NCBI RefSeq assembly: GCF_019091085.1
Contig: NZ_JAGXJY010000004.1
Location: 186,001-250,000 of the forward strand
Source of the DNA: Mesorhizobium sp. GbtcB19
Lineage (GTDB): Bacteria; Pseudomonadota; Alphaproteobacteria; Rhizobiales; Rhizobiaceae
Length of the DNA: 64,000 nt
Direction: 5' to 3'
In this document: piece after piece, positions 43,603-51,963 of the stretch
How the letters are laid out: the number at the start of each line of letters is the position of its first letter
How positions within the stretch are numbered: the first letter of the stretch is position 1
Notes under the pieces: generated by a model
What the model saw: the letters and a program-made list of their open reading frames with translations, nothing else
Told to the model about the DNA's origin: nothing
Databases searched by the model: none
Position numbers and translations under genes: made by a program

Positions 43603-45054
43603 ATGTCGCTTTCCTCCGCACTAAGCATTGCCCAGTCGGCGCTTCTGGCCACGTCCAAGCAAACCAGCGTCGTATCGCGCAATGTCGCCGATGCGTCGAA
43701 CCCGGACTATACCCGCCGCATCGCCGTGGTCACCAGCACGGCGCCCGGCGCCAGAATGGTGGAAATCCAACGTACCGCGAATGAGCTTCTGTTCCGCCAG
43801 AACCTTTCGGCTCTGTCGGCATCGAGCGGCCAGAGCACGCTTTACAACGGCATGGATCAGCTCGATCTTTCGGTCAACGGCGTCGACAATGCGTCGTCCC
43901 CTTCGACGGCCATCGCCAATCTGCAGAAGGCCCTGCAACTCTACGCCACCACGCCGTCGAACCAGAACCTCGGCACCAGTGTCGTCGACGCCGCCAAGCA
44001 GGTGGTGAATTCGCTGAACAGCGGCACCAAGGCGATCCAGGATTTCCGCACCCAGGCGGACAGCCAGATCGCCACCGCCGTCGACGATCTGAACTCGCTG
44101 CTCAGCCAGTTCCAGGACGCCAACAAGGCCGTCATCTCGGGCACCCGTTCCGGCACCGACGTGTCCGACGCGCTCGATCAGCGCGACGCGCTCTTGAAGA
44201 AGATTTCGGAATATGTCCCGATCTCGACCTTCACGCGCGGCGACAACGACATGGTCATCACCACCAAGGACGGCACGACGCTGTTCGAGACCGTGCCGCG
44301 TTCAGTGACCTTCACGCCGTCCTCCGGCTATTCGGCCGGCACGTCCGGCAATACGATCTACATCGACAACGTGCCTGTCTCGGCGGGCGCCAGCGACAAC
44401 ACCACCGCCGACGGCAAGTTGGCGGGCCTGTTGAAGCTGCGCGACGGCGTTGCCTCGACCATGCAGAGCCAGCTCGACGAAATCGCGCGCGGCCTCGTCA
44501 CGGCATTTGCCGAAACCGCGCCGTCGCAGCCCAATGCGACCGGCCTGTTCACATGGTCCGGCGCGCCGGCAATTCCGGCGGCCGGCACCCTGGTCGATGG
44601 CCTCGCCGGTTCGATCAGCATCAACGCCGCCTTCGATCCGAGCGCCGGCGGCAACCCGGCGCTATTGCGCGACGGCGGCGCCAATGGCGCGGCTTATGTC
44701 GTCAACACCGGCGGCGCATCCTATGCAGACCTTTTGATCAGCTACGGCAACAAGCTTGATCAGCCGATGGCCTTCGACAGTTCGGCCGGCATCACCGTCA
44801 GCTCCGGCGTCTCCGACTACGCGGCCAATGCCATCGGCTGGTTCGAAGGCGTGCGCCAGCAGGCCTCGACCAATGCCGACAACAAGCAGGCGCTGGCGGC
44901 ACGCACCGCCGAGGCGCTGTCGAACGACACCGGGGTCAATGTCGACCAGGAGATGTCCCTGCTCCTCGACCTCGAGCACACCTACCAGGCTTCGGCGCAT
45001 ATGATGAAAACGGTCGGTGACATGCTGGACTCCCTGTTGGCTGCGGTGGGATAA
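43603..45054 (+). CDS. flgK: Hook-filament junction protein FlgK
   Basis: A 483-residue FlgK. The N-terminal region (SIAQSALLATSKQTSVVSRN, VADASNPDYTRRI) and the C-terminal VNVDQEMSLLLDLEHTYQAS motif are diagnostic. It is the first junction protein (HAP1) between hook and filament. It follows flgE by 29 nt and precedes flgL by 3 nt. Confidence 0.96.
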   Translation: MSLSSALSIAQSALLATSKQTSVVSRNVADASNPDYTRRIAVVTSTAPGARMVEIQRTANELLFRQNLSALSASSGQSTLYNGMDQLDLSVNGVDNASSPSTAIANLQKALQLYATTPSNQNLGTSVVDAAKQVVNSLNSGTKAIQDFRTQADSQIATAVDDLNSLLSQFQDANKAVISGTRSGTDVSDALDQRDALLKKISEYVPISTFTRGDNDMVITTKDGTTLFETVPRSVTFTPSSGYSAGTSGNTIYIDNVPVSAGASDNTTADGKLAGLLKLRDGVASTMQSQLDEIARGLVTAFAETAPSQPNATGLFTWSGAPAIPAAGTLVDGLAGSISINAAFDPSAGGNPALLRDGGANGAAYVVNTGGASYADLLISYGNKLDQPMAFDSSAGITVSSGVSDYAANAIGWFEGVRQQASTNADNKQALAARTAEALSNDTGVNVDQEMSLLLDLEHTYQASAHMMKTVGDMLDSLLAAVG

Positions 45055-45057
45055 TTC

Positions 45058-46107
45058 ATGAGAGCGACAGGCGTTTCCTCAGCTGCCATTTCCAACGCGC
45101 TGCGGTATCAGCAGGCAAAGATGCAGGCCGATCTCGTCAAGGCGACGAAGGAGTCACAGACCGGCACGGTCGCCGACGTCGGTCTGGCGCTTGGCAGCCG
45201 CACGACGCAGGCCGTCACCTTCCAGCGCGATCTCGACCGTCTGAACGGCATCGTCGATTCCAACGCGCTCGTCACCGCGCGCCTGAAATCGACCCAGGAT
45301 TCCCTCGGCCAGGTCGCCGACACCGCGCAGAGCTTCCTGTCGGCGCTGACCAGCGGCGTATCGGGCGACTCCTCGGCCAGCATCCTGCGGACCGCCGGAG
45401 CCTCGGCGCTGCAGCAGATGACCGGCATCCTCAACACCAGTGTCAACGGCGAATATCTGTTTGCCGGCACCAACACCGACGTCAAGCCGATCGACGATTT
45501 CAGCGCCGCCGGCTCGCCGGCCAAGGCGGCGTTCGATGCCGCCTTTTCAAGCTATTTCGGCTTCACGCAGACCGACCCGGCGGCAGCCAATATCACCGCC
45601 GCGCAGATGGACAATTTCATCACCACCCAAGTCGAGCCGCAATTTCTGGGTTCCGGCTGGCAGGCCAACTGGTCGAGCGCCACCGACGAGCAGATCACCA
45701 GCCGTATCTCGCTCAACGAGACCACCCAGACCTCGGTCAGCGCCAACGAGCAGGGCATCCGCAAACTTGCAATGGCGGCCGCCATGGTCAGCAGCCTGGT
45801 CAACGGCACCGTCAGCGAGGCGGCGCAAAACGCGATCGTCAGCCGGGCGCAGGCGCTGGTCGGCGAAGCCATCGGCGGCATTACCCAGGCGCGGGCCGAG
45901 ACGGGCATCGCGCAGCAGCGCGTGTCCGATGCCAGCGACCGCATGAAGACGCAGGTCGACCTCTTCGAGAAGCATATCGTCGATCTCGAAGGCGTCGATC
46001 CCACGGAAGCGGCGACCCGCGTCGCCGACCTGACGCAGCATATCGAAACGTCCTTTGCCTTGACTGCGCGTCTGCAGCAGCTCAGCCTGCTGAACTATCT
46101 GACCTGA
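45058..46107 (+). CDS. flgL: Hook-filament junction protein FlgL
   Basis: A 349-residue flagellin-like junction protein (HAP3). The N-terminal helix (SSAAISNALRYQQAKMQADL) and the flagellin-type C-terminus (AQQRVSDASDRMKTQVDLFE, LTARLQQLSLLNYLT) are present; NTSVNGEYLFAGTNTDVKPI is a family segment. It connects FlgK to the flagellin filament. Confidence 0.93.
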   Translation: MRATGVSSAAISNALRYQQAKMQADLVKATKESQTGTVADVGLALGSRTTQAVTFQRDLDRLNGIVDSNALVTARLKSTQDSLGQVADTAQSFLSALTSGVSGDSSASILRTAGASALQQMTGILNTSVNGEYLFAGTNTDVKPIDDFSAAGSPAKAAFDAAFSSYFGFTQTDPAAANITAAQMDNFITTQVEPQFLGSGWQANWSSATDEQITSRISLNETTQTSVSANEQGIRKLAMAAAMVSSLVNGTVSEAAQNAIVSRAQALVGEAIGGITQARAETGIAQQRVSDASDRMKTQVDLFEKHIVDLEGVDPTEAATRVADLTQHIETSFALTARLQQLSLLNYLT

Positions 46108-46138
46108 ACTCTCACACCGAAACGCCAGAGCGCCGACG

Positions 46139-46486
46139 ATGTATCAATTCTCCTACGCCGACATCCAGACCGACTCCGTCGCCGACGCCAAGGACCGGGA
46201 GCGGCAGTTGCTTACCCGCTCGATCGACATGCTGGCGGCGGCGGCCGCGGTCGGCACCGACTCGATGGAAGCGGTCGAGGCGCTGCACTTCACCAACCGC
46301 ATCTGGACCACCTTCGTCGAGGACCTCGGCTCCACCGACAACGCGCTCCCCAAGGAGCTGCGCGCCAACCTGATCTCCATCGGCCTTTGGCTGCTGCGCG
46401 AGACTGAAGACATCCGCCAGGGCCGCACCAACAATTTCGAAGGATTGATCGAGGTATCCCAGATCATCCGAGACGGCCTCCAATGA
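46139..46486 (+). CDS. flaF: Flagellin synthesis regulator FlaF
   Basis: A 115-residue FlaF. The sequence YQFSYADIQTDSVADAKDRE at the N-terminus and LRANLISIGLWLLRETEDIR further on are typical. In Caulobacter FlaF promotes flagellin synthesis and secretion and works against FlbT. The gene overlaps flbT by 4 nt, which is the standard alphaproteobacterial pair. Confidence 0.95.
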   Translation: MYQFSYADIQTDSVADAKDRERQLLTRSIDMLAAAAAVGTDSMEAVEALHFTNRIWTTFVEDLGSTDNALPKELRANLISIGLWLLRETEDIRQGRTNNFEGLIEVSQIIRDGLQ

Positions 46487-46920
46487 CCAACACGCTGAAG
46501 ATCTCGCTGAAGCCCAACGAGAAGATCTACATCAACGGCGCCGTCATCCGCGTCGACCGCAAGGTCACCATCGAGCTGATGAACGACGTGCAGTTCCTGC
46601 TCGAAAGCCATGTCCTCCAGGCCGACCAGGCCTCGACGCCGCTCAGGCAGCTTTACTTCATCGTCCAGATCATGCTGATCAACCCGTTGGGCGCAGCGGA
46701 AGCACGCGACATGTTCCGCCGCTCGCTGCCGATGCTGATCGCAAGCTTCGACAACCAGGACATCTGCAAGGGCCTGAAGCAGATCGACCGCATGGTCGGC
46801 GAGGACGATATCTACGAGGCGCTGAAGGCGATCCGCGCGCTCTATCCGCTCGAGCGCAAGGCGCTCGAGGGCAGTGACGACATTCCTGAAGCGCCCCGCG
46901 CATTGGCTGTAGGAGAATAA
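46483..46920 (+). CDS. flbT: Flagellin post-transcriptional regulator FlbT
   Basis: A 145-residue FlbT. LKISLKPNEKIYINGAVIRV opens the protein and the helical C-terminal half (LKQIDRMVGEDDIYEALKAI, RALYPLERKALEG) is conserved. In Caulobacter FlbT binds the flagellin mRNA leader and promotes its decay. The two flagellin genes of this window have leaders of about 90-130 nt, one with a clear hairpin, as possible targets. Confidence 0.95.
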   Translation: MTNTLKISLKPNEKIYINGAVIRVDRKVTIELMNDVQFLLESHVLQADQASTPLRQLYFIVQIMLINPLGAAEARDMFRRSLPMLIASFDNQDICKGLKQIDRMVGEDDIYEALKAIRALYPLERKALEGSDDIPEAPRALAVGE

Positions 46921-46921
46921 G

Positions 46922-47329
46922 ATGGCCGTCGACATGACGACAACGATTCCGGTTGGCGCCAACCAGGCCAGCCAGCAGACCTCGAAGACGGCGGTGGATT
47001 ACCAGTCGTTCCTGAAACTCCTGATCGCCGAGATGAAGAACCAGGATCCGACCAAACCGATGGATTCGACGCAGTACGTCGCACAGCTCGCCACCTTCTC
47101 CCAGGTCGAGCAGTCGGTGCAGACCAACACCAAGCTCGACCAGATCATGCAGTCGTCGGCCTTGTCGCAGGCCGACGCGCTGATCGGCCGCTCGATCACC
47201 TCGGCCGACGGCAAGACCACCGGCACCGTGGCGTCGGTGACGCTCTCCAGCAACGGGTTGATCGCCGTGCTGCAGGACGGCACCAAGGTCCCGGTCGGCT
47301 CGGGCGTGTCGATCAAGCCGGCCGCCTAG
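46922..47329 (+). CDS. flgD: Flagellar hook-capping protein FlgD
   Basis: A 135-residue FlgD, short as in other rhizobia. VDYQSFLKLLIAEMKNQDPT, KPMDSTQYVAQLATFSQVEQ is the conserved N-terminal hook-scaffold region; ALIGRSITSADGKTTGTVAS follows. It lacks the long C-terminal domains of enteric FlgD. It lies one base after flbT and 17 nt before fliQ. Confidence 0.95.
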   Translation: MAVDMTTTIPVGANQASQQTSKTAVDYQSFLKLLIAEMKNQDPTKPMDSTQYVAQLATFSQVEQSVQTNTKLDQIMQSSALSQADALIGRSITSADGKTTGTVASVTLSSNGLIAVLQDGTKVPVGSGVSIKPAA

Positions 47330-47346
47330 CGGCACAGGGACAGTCC

Positions 47347-47613
47347 ATGAACGAGGCCGACGCCCTCGATATCGTCCAGTACGCCGTGTGGACGGTTCTT
47401 ACCGCTTCCGCGCCCGTGGTGCTGGTGGCGATGGTCGTCGGCATCGGCATCGCGCTCATCCAGGCGCTGACCCAGATCCAGGAAATCACGCTGACCTTCG
47501 TGCCGAAGATCGTCGCCATCATGCTCGTGGTGGCGCTGACCGGCCCGTTCATCGGCAGCCAGATCTCTGCCTTCACCAACGTCATCTTCGAACGCATCGA
47601 GCACGGTTTCTGA
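47347..47613 (+). CDS. fliQ: Flagellar export-gate protein FliQ
   Basis: An 88-residue protein with two membrane spans (VLTASAPVVLVAMVVGIGIA and ITLTFVPKIVAIMLVVALTG), the standard FliQ form. It is the last gene of the flgE operon in this window. In S. meliloti flhA and fliR follow at once; here flhA is 14.7 kb further on, behind unrelated genes. Confidence 0.96.
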   Translation: MNEADALDIVQYAVWTVLTASAPVVLVAMVVGIGIALIQALTQIQEITLTFVPKIVAIMLVVALTGPFIGSQISAFTNVIFERIEHGF

Positions 47614-47774
47614 CGAGAAGCCTCGAGCAATCGTCGGGGCGGCCTGCCGCAAGCCGTACGACCGCTTGCGGCGACGTTTGCTGCGGTTAGATTGTAAGCG
47701 CCGGCATCGGCTGGCGTCGTTGTCTCAGGCGGTTTTCTGGAAGCAATGCATCAGGCAAAAACGGCCGGCAGGCC

Positions 47775-49640
47775 ATGTGCGGAATAGCCGGCGTCTGGCG
47801 AAAGCGCGGTCCGATCGGCAGCAGCGATCTTTCCGATGTCGTGCGCATGATGCAGGCATTGGCGCATCGCGGTCCCGACGATCACGGCAACTGGAACGAC
47901 GCCCGCCTGGCGCTCGGCCACCGCCGGCTGACCATCATCGACCCTTCGCCCGCCGCTGGCGAGCCGATGCTGACCGCGTCCGGCGACGGCGTGCTCTGCT
48001 ATAATGGCGAGGTCTATAATTTTCGCGCGCTGCGCAGGACGCTTGAGGCGGAAGGCCTGACCTTCCGCACGGTGTCCGACACCGAAGTGGTGCTGCAGGC
48101 CTTGCATCACTGGGGGCCGCAAAAGGCGGTGCCGCTGTTCGACGGCATGTTCTCCTTCGCCTATTTCGATGCCCGCGACGGCGCGCTATGGCTTGCCAGG
48201 GACAGGCTGGGCATCAAGCCGATGTCGGTCGCCGAAACCAGCGAGCGCTTGCTGTTCGCCTCCGAGGACAAGGCGATCCTCGCCTGCCATGATTTTGCGC
48301 GCCGGATCGACACCCGCGAGCTGACGCTGCGGCTGGCCTGGCAGAGCCGCGATTCCAGCTACAGCGTCTTCGACGGCATCGAACGGCTGCCGCCGGCTGG
48401 CCTGTGGAAGATCACCGGCGACGGTATCGAGAAGCGCTGCTTCTGGCATGTCCTCGACGTCGTGGAGAGCGCGCGCATCGCCGGCGACAACACGCCCGAC
48501 GCCGAACACGCGGCGACACTCCAGACGCTGCTCGAGGAAAGCGTCGAATTGCATTGCATCGCCGATACCAGCCTTGCCACCGCCTGCAGCGGCGGCGTCG
48601 ATTCCGGTCTGATCACCGCGCTTGCCAAACGCTTCAGGTCCGAGCTGCACGGCTATGTCGTCGACCCGAAGCTCGGCCGCAGCGAGGCGCCGGACGCCGA
48701 GCGTACAGGCCGCCATGTCGGCGTCAGCCTGCGCCGGGTGTCCCTCGACCGGGATCGGTTCTTCGAGCTCTGGCCGCGCGCGGTCTGGCATCTCGAAACC
48801 GACGGCTGGCATGCCAGCCACGCCGCGCTGCTGGCGCTTGCCGAACAATGCCGCGCCGACGGCGTCAAGGTACTGCTCACCGGCGAGGGTTCCGACGAGT
48901 TGTTCGGCGGCTACAAATGGCAGGCATCGACGATGCGGCTCTGGCGCCAGTCCTGGCTGCAGCGGCTGTTCCGTTCGAAGGCCAGGCGCGACCGCAAATT
49001 CGCCGAACTGCGCCGCACGCCGTTCCGCAACTCGATCGGTCGCGGCTCACCCTCGGACCGCAACATCGCGCTGAGGGCCCTGTCGCCCGAGCTGAACTTC
49101 CTGCAGACAAAGCTGTTCGACAGATTGGAAGGCGTCGTGCCGACCGGCGACCGCGCTTACCTCGCGAACTGCTTTTACGACCTCTACTCGCACCTGCAGG
49201 ATCTGCTGCACCGGCACGACCGTTTGAGCATGGCGGCGTCGGTCGAGCTCAGGGTGCCGTTCCTCGAGAACCGGCTCATCGACTTCGCCCTTCATCTGTC
49301 GCGCAGGCAGAAATACCGCGACGGCACCGGCAAGTGGCTGCTGAAAAGGGTCGCCGAACACCATCTGCCGCATGAAAACATCCGTGCCACAAAGATCGGC
49401 TTCGAGATGTCGGACGCTTTTTCGGCCGGCACGCAGGGCCTGCTGCGCGGCGGCCTGCTGCGCGAGGCGATGAAATGGTCTTCTTCCGAGTTGGACGACC
49501 TTATCGACATGGCAAGAAGCCACGAACCCACGCGGCTGCGTCTGGTCGGCATGGAAATGCTGCTCAGGCTCTACATGGGCGGCGACACGACGGGCGGCCT
49601 GACCGAGGCCCTGCACGCACAAGTGACAAGCGCGAAATAA
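47775..49640 (+). CDS. Asparagine-synthase-like glutamine amidotransferase
   Basis: A 621-residue AsnB-type protein. The N-terminal class II glutaminase domain begins MCGIAGVW, with C2 as nucleophile, and carries RGPDDHGNW and YNGEVYNFRALRRTLE. The C-terminal synthetase domain has the pyrophosphate loop SGGVDSG at 272-278 and GEGSDELFGGYKWQ. Catalytic residues are intact, so it should transfer ammonia from glutamine to a carboxylate via an acyl-adenylate. Such proteins also modify sugars or peptides in polysaccharide clusters, so aspartate need not be its substrate. It is 161 nt behind fliQ, at the start of the accessory block that splits the flagellar cluster. Confidence 0.87.
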   Translation: MCGIAGVWRKRGPIGSSDLSDVVRMMQALAHRGPDDHGNWNDARLALGHRRLTIIDPSPAAGEPMLTASGDGVLCYNGEVYNFRALRRTLEAEGLTFRTVSDTEVVLQALHHWGPQKAVPLFDGMFSFAYFDARDGALWLARDRLGIKPMSVAETSERLLFASEDKAILACHDFARRIDTRELTLRLAWQSRDSSYSVFDGIERLPPAGLWKITGDGIEKRCFWHVLDVVESARIAGDNTPDAEHAATLQTLLEESVELHCIADTSLATACSGGVDSGLITALAKRFRSELHGYVVDPKLGRSEAPDAERTGRHVGVSLRRVSLDRDRFFELWPRAVWHLETDGWHASHAALLALAEQCRADGVKVLLTGEGSDELFGGYKWQASTMRLWRQSWLQRLFRSKARRDRKFAELRRTPFRNSIGRGSPSDRNIALRALSPELNFLQTKLFDRLEGVVPTGDRAYLANCFYDLYSHLQDLLHRHDRLSMAASVELRVPFLENRLIDFALHLSRRQKYRDGTGKWLLKRVAEHHLPHENIRATKIGFEMSDAFSAGTQGLLRGGLLREAMKWSSSELDDLIDMARSHEPTRLRLVGMEMLLRLYMGGDTTGGLTEALHAQVTSAK

Positions 49641-49741
49641 GCAATTCCAGGAAAAGTGTGAGCGGTTTTCCGTTCGGAATTGCGTCGAGGCAAAGAGATG
49701 GAGCGCTTCGCCGTTTCCGCGAAACGGCGAAGCGCTCCATC
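49641..49741. repeat. Intergenic mosaic repeat, copy 2, with perfect 21-bp hairpin
   Basis: First part: GCAATTCC (49641-49648) and GGAATTGC (49676-49683) are inverted ends around AGGAAAAGTGTGAGCGGTTT. Second part: the arms 49697-49717 and 49721-49741 are exact inverse complements around CGC, giving a 21-bp stem. The first base of the repeat follows the stop of the asparagine-synthase-like gene, so it probably also terminates or stabilises that mRNA. Confidence 0.8.
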
Positions 49742-49890
49742 GTAAAGTTGGTCCAGAGCGGCGAGATGCTTGGTTTAAAGCTTCGCCGACGCATTTTCGC
49801 CTTTGCCTTCCTATTGTTGGGTCGCACTCTTTGGCGAGTCGCCCGCCCATCAGGGCGCGGCGCGCGTATGTAGCGGACGAAGGCGCTACC

Positions 49891-51534
49891 ATGATCGACG
49901 ACGAGCCGGAAAGCGAACGCGTCTCCGCGCTGGCGCCGTTCCGGCACGGCATCTTCCGCGCCGTCTGGGCGGCCAGCCTGGTGTCGAATTTCGGCGGCCT
50001 GATCCAGGGCGTCGGTGCCGCCTGGATGATGACCACGATCGCCACCTCGTCCTACCAGGTGGCGCTGGTCCAGGCCTCGACCACCTTGCCGATCATGCTG
50101 TTCGCGCTGGTTGCCGGCGCCATCGCCGACAGCTTCAACCGCCGCAAGGTGATGCTGGTGGCGCAGACCTTCATGCTGGTGGTCTCGGCGCTGCTGACCT
50201 TGTTCACCTGGTTCGGCTGGATGACGCCGTGGACGCTGCTTGCCTTCACCTTCCTGATCGACAGCGGCACGGCGCTGAACAGCCCGTCATGGCAGGCGTC
50301 GGTCGGCGACATGGTGCCGCGCGCCAAGGTGCCGGCGGCGGTGGCGCTCAACTCGCTGGGCTTCAACATCACCCGCAGCGTCGGCCCGGCGATCGGCGGC
50401 ATCATCGTCGCCGCCGCGGGTGCTGCCGCGGCCTTCGCCGCCAACGCCATCAGCTATATCGGCCTGATCGTCGTGCTGTTCCGCTGGAAGCCGGCGCTGC
50501 CGGAGCAAACCCTGCCGCGCGAGTCGCTGGGCGCGGCGATGGGCGCCGGCCTGCGCTATGTCGCCATGTCGCCCAACATCGCGAAAGTGCTGGTGCGCGG
50601 CTCGGCCTTCGGCTTCAGCGCGGGTGCGGTGCTGGCGCTGCTGCCGCTGGTGGCGCGCGACGTCGTCAAGGGCGACGCGCTGACCTACGGCATCATGCTC
50701 GGCGCCTTCGGCATCGGCGCGGTCGGCGGCGCGCTGATCAGCGTGCGTCTGCGGCAGTTGCTGTCCAGCGAGGTGATGGTGCGCATGGCCTTTTGCGGCT
50801 TCGCGCTCTGCGCCTTCAATGCCGCCGTCAGCCACAATGCCTGGCAGACATCGGCGGGCCTGTTGATCGGCGGCGCCTGCTGGGTCATCGCGCTCTCGCA
50901 TTTCAACGTCACGGTGCAGATGTCGACGCCGCGCTGGGTGGTCGGCCGCGTGCTGTCGATCTACCAGACCGCCACCTTCGGCGGCATCGCGCTGGGCAGC
51001 TGGATCTGGGGTGTGGTCGCCGACGCGCATGGCGCGGAAACCGCGCTGATCGCCGCGGCCATCGCGATGCTGGCCGGCGGCGCCATCGGCTTCGTCCTGC
51101 CGCTGCCGCGGCAGACGGTGCTCAACCTCGATCCGCTCAACCGCTTCAAGGAGCCGATGCTGGCGCTCAATCTGAAGCCGCGCAGTGGCCCGATCGCCAT
51201 CATGATCGAGTACGTCATCCGCGAGGACGACGTGCCGGAGTTCCTCGCCACCATGGCCGAGCGCGGCCGCATCCGCCGCCGTGACGGCGCCCGCAACTGG
51301 ACTTTAGCCCGCGACCTCGAAAATCCCGGCATCTGGATCGAGCACTACCACACGCCGACCTGGGTCGAGTATATCCGCCACAACCGCCGCGCCACCCATG
51401 CCGACGCCGTGGTCGGCGAACGCATCCGCGCGCTGCACAGCGGCGAGAATCCGCCGCGCGTGCGCCGCATGATCGAGCGCCCGACCACCGCGGGCACGAC
51501 GCTCGTCTCACCCAAAGGCCCGATCGATCATTGA
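49891..51534 (+). CDS. MFS exporter with C-terminal cytoplasmic domain
   Basis: About 547 residues from the ATG at 49891; the frame opens earlier but without support. Some eleven to twelve membrane segments run from about residue 18 to 420 (ASLVSNFGGLIQGVGAAWMM at the start, LALLPLVARDVVKGDALTYG in the middle). It matches the MFS_3 group that includes enterobactin-type exporters. After the last span there are about 110 soluble residues (MIEYVIREDDVPEFLATMAE, ENPGIWIEHYHTPTWVEYIR) that look like a small alpha/beta ABM-type fold. Substrate is unknown. It converges with the cupin gene of the minus-strand operon. Confidence 0.85.
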   Translation: MIDDEPESERVSALAPFRHGIFRAVWAASLVSNFGGLIQGVGAAWMMTTIATSSYQVALVQASTTLPIMLFALVAGAIADSFNRRKVMLVAQTFMLVVSALLTLFTWFGWMTPWTLLAFTFLIDSGTALNSPSWQASVGDMVPRAKVPAAVALNSLGFNITRSVGPAIGGIIVAAAGAAAAFAANAISYIGLIVVLFRWKPALPEQTLPRESLGAAMGAGLRYVAMSPNIAKVLVRGSAFGFSAGAVLALLPLVARDVVKGDALTYGIMLGAFGIGAVGGALISVRLRQLLSSEVMVRMAFCGFALCAFNAAVSHNAWQTSAGLLIGGACWVIALSHFNVTVQMSTPRWVVGRVLSIYQTATFGGIALGSWIWGVVADAHGAETALIAAAIAMLAGGAIGFVLPLPRQTVLNLDPLNRFKEPMLALNLKPRSGPIAIMIEYVIREDDVPEFLATMAERGRIRRRDGARNWTLARDLENPGIWIEHYHTPTWVEYIRHNRRATHADAVVGERIRALHSGENPPRVRRMIERPTTAGTTLVSPKGPIDH

Positions 51535-51592
51535 CGAAGCGCCGCCAGGAGCGAACGCTTCAGGCATACGGCATACGCCAGGCGATCAACGA

Positions 51593-51949
51593 TCAGTCGG
51601 CGCTCTGGATCATGTAGAGCTTGCGGGTGGTCTCGTGGATGCGCCACTCGCCCTTCCACCCCTGCGGCAGGACGAGAAGATCGCCTGGCCCGAGTTCCCG
51701 CATCTCGCCATCGGCGCGGCTCACTGCGGCGCGGCCGGAAATGATGTGGCATATCTCCGAGGAGCCTGAGCGGTCGGCGGTGAAGCGGCCGGGCGTGCAT
51801 TCCCAGATCCCGATGTCAACGGTGCCGTCCGGCGATTGGAAGAACGACCGCGCGGCCTCCACTTGGTCCCCTTCGAAAGAGGTCGGCTTAGGTGAAAAGG
51901 CGCCGATATCGGCCTTGGCGAGGTCGTGGAAAGTCGAGAGATCGATCAA
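51593..51949 (-). CDS. Small cupin-domain protein
   Basis: About 118 residues from the TTG at 51949, with GGAGCC upstream. Most of the protein is one cupin (RmlC-like) domain: SEICHIISGRAAVSRADGEM, RELGPGDLLVLPQGWKGEW. Such proteins of the DUF861 type often accompany amine or ureide catabolic genes. It lies 14 nt behind the FAD oxidase gene and is the last gene of the second amine operon. Function unknown. Confidence 0.8.
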   Translation of the reverse strand: MIDLSTFHDLAKADIGAFSPKPTSFEGDQVEAARSFFQSPDGTVDIGIWECTPGRFTADRSGSSEICHIISGRAAVSRADGEMRELGPGDLLVLPQGWKGEWRIHETTRKLYMIQSAD

Positions 51950-51963
51950 GATAGGCTCCAAGA

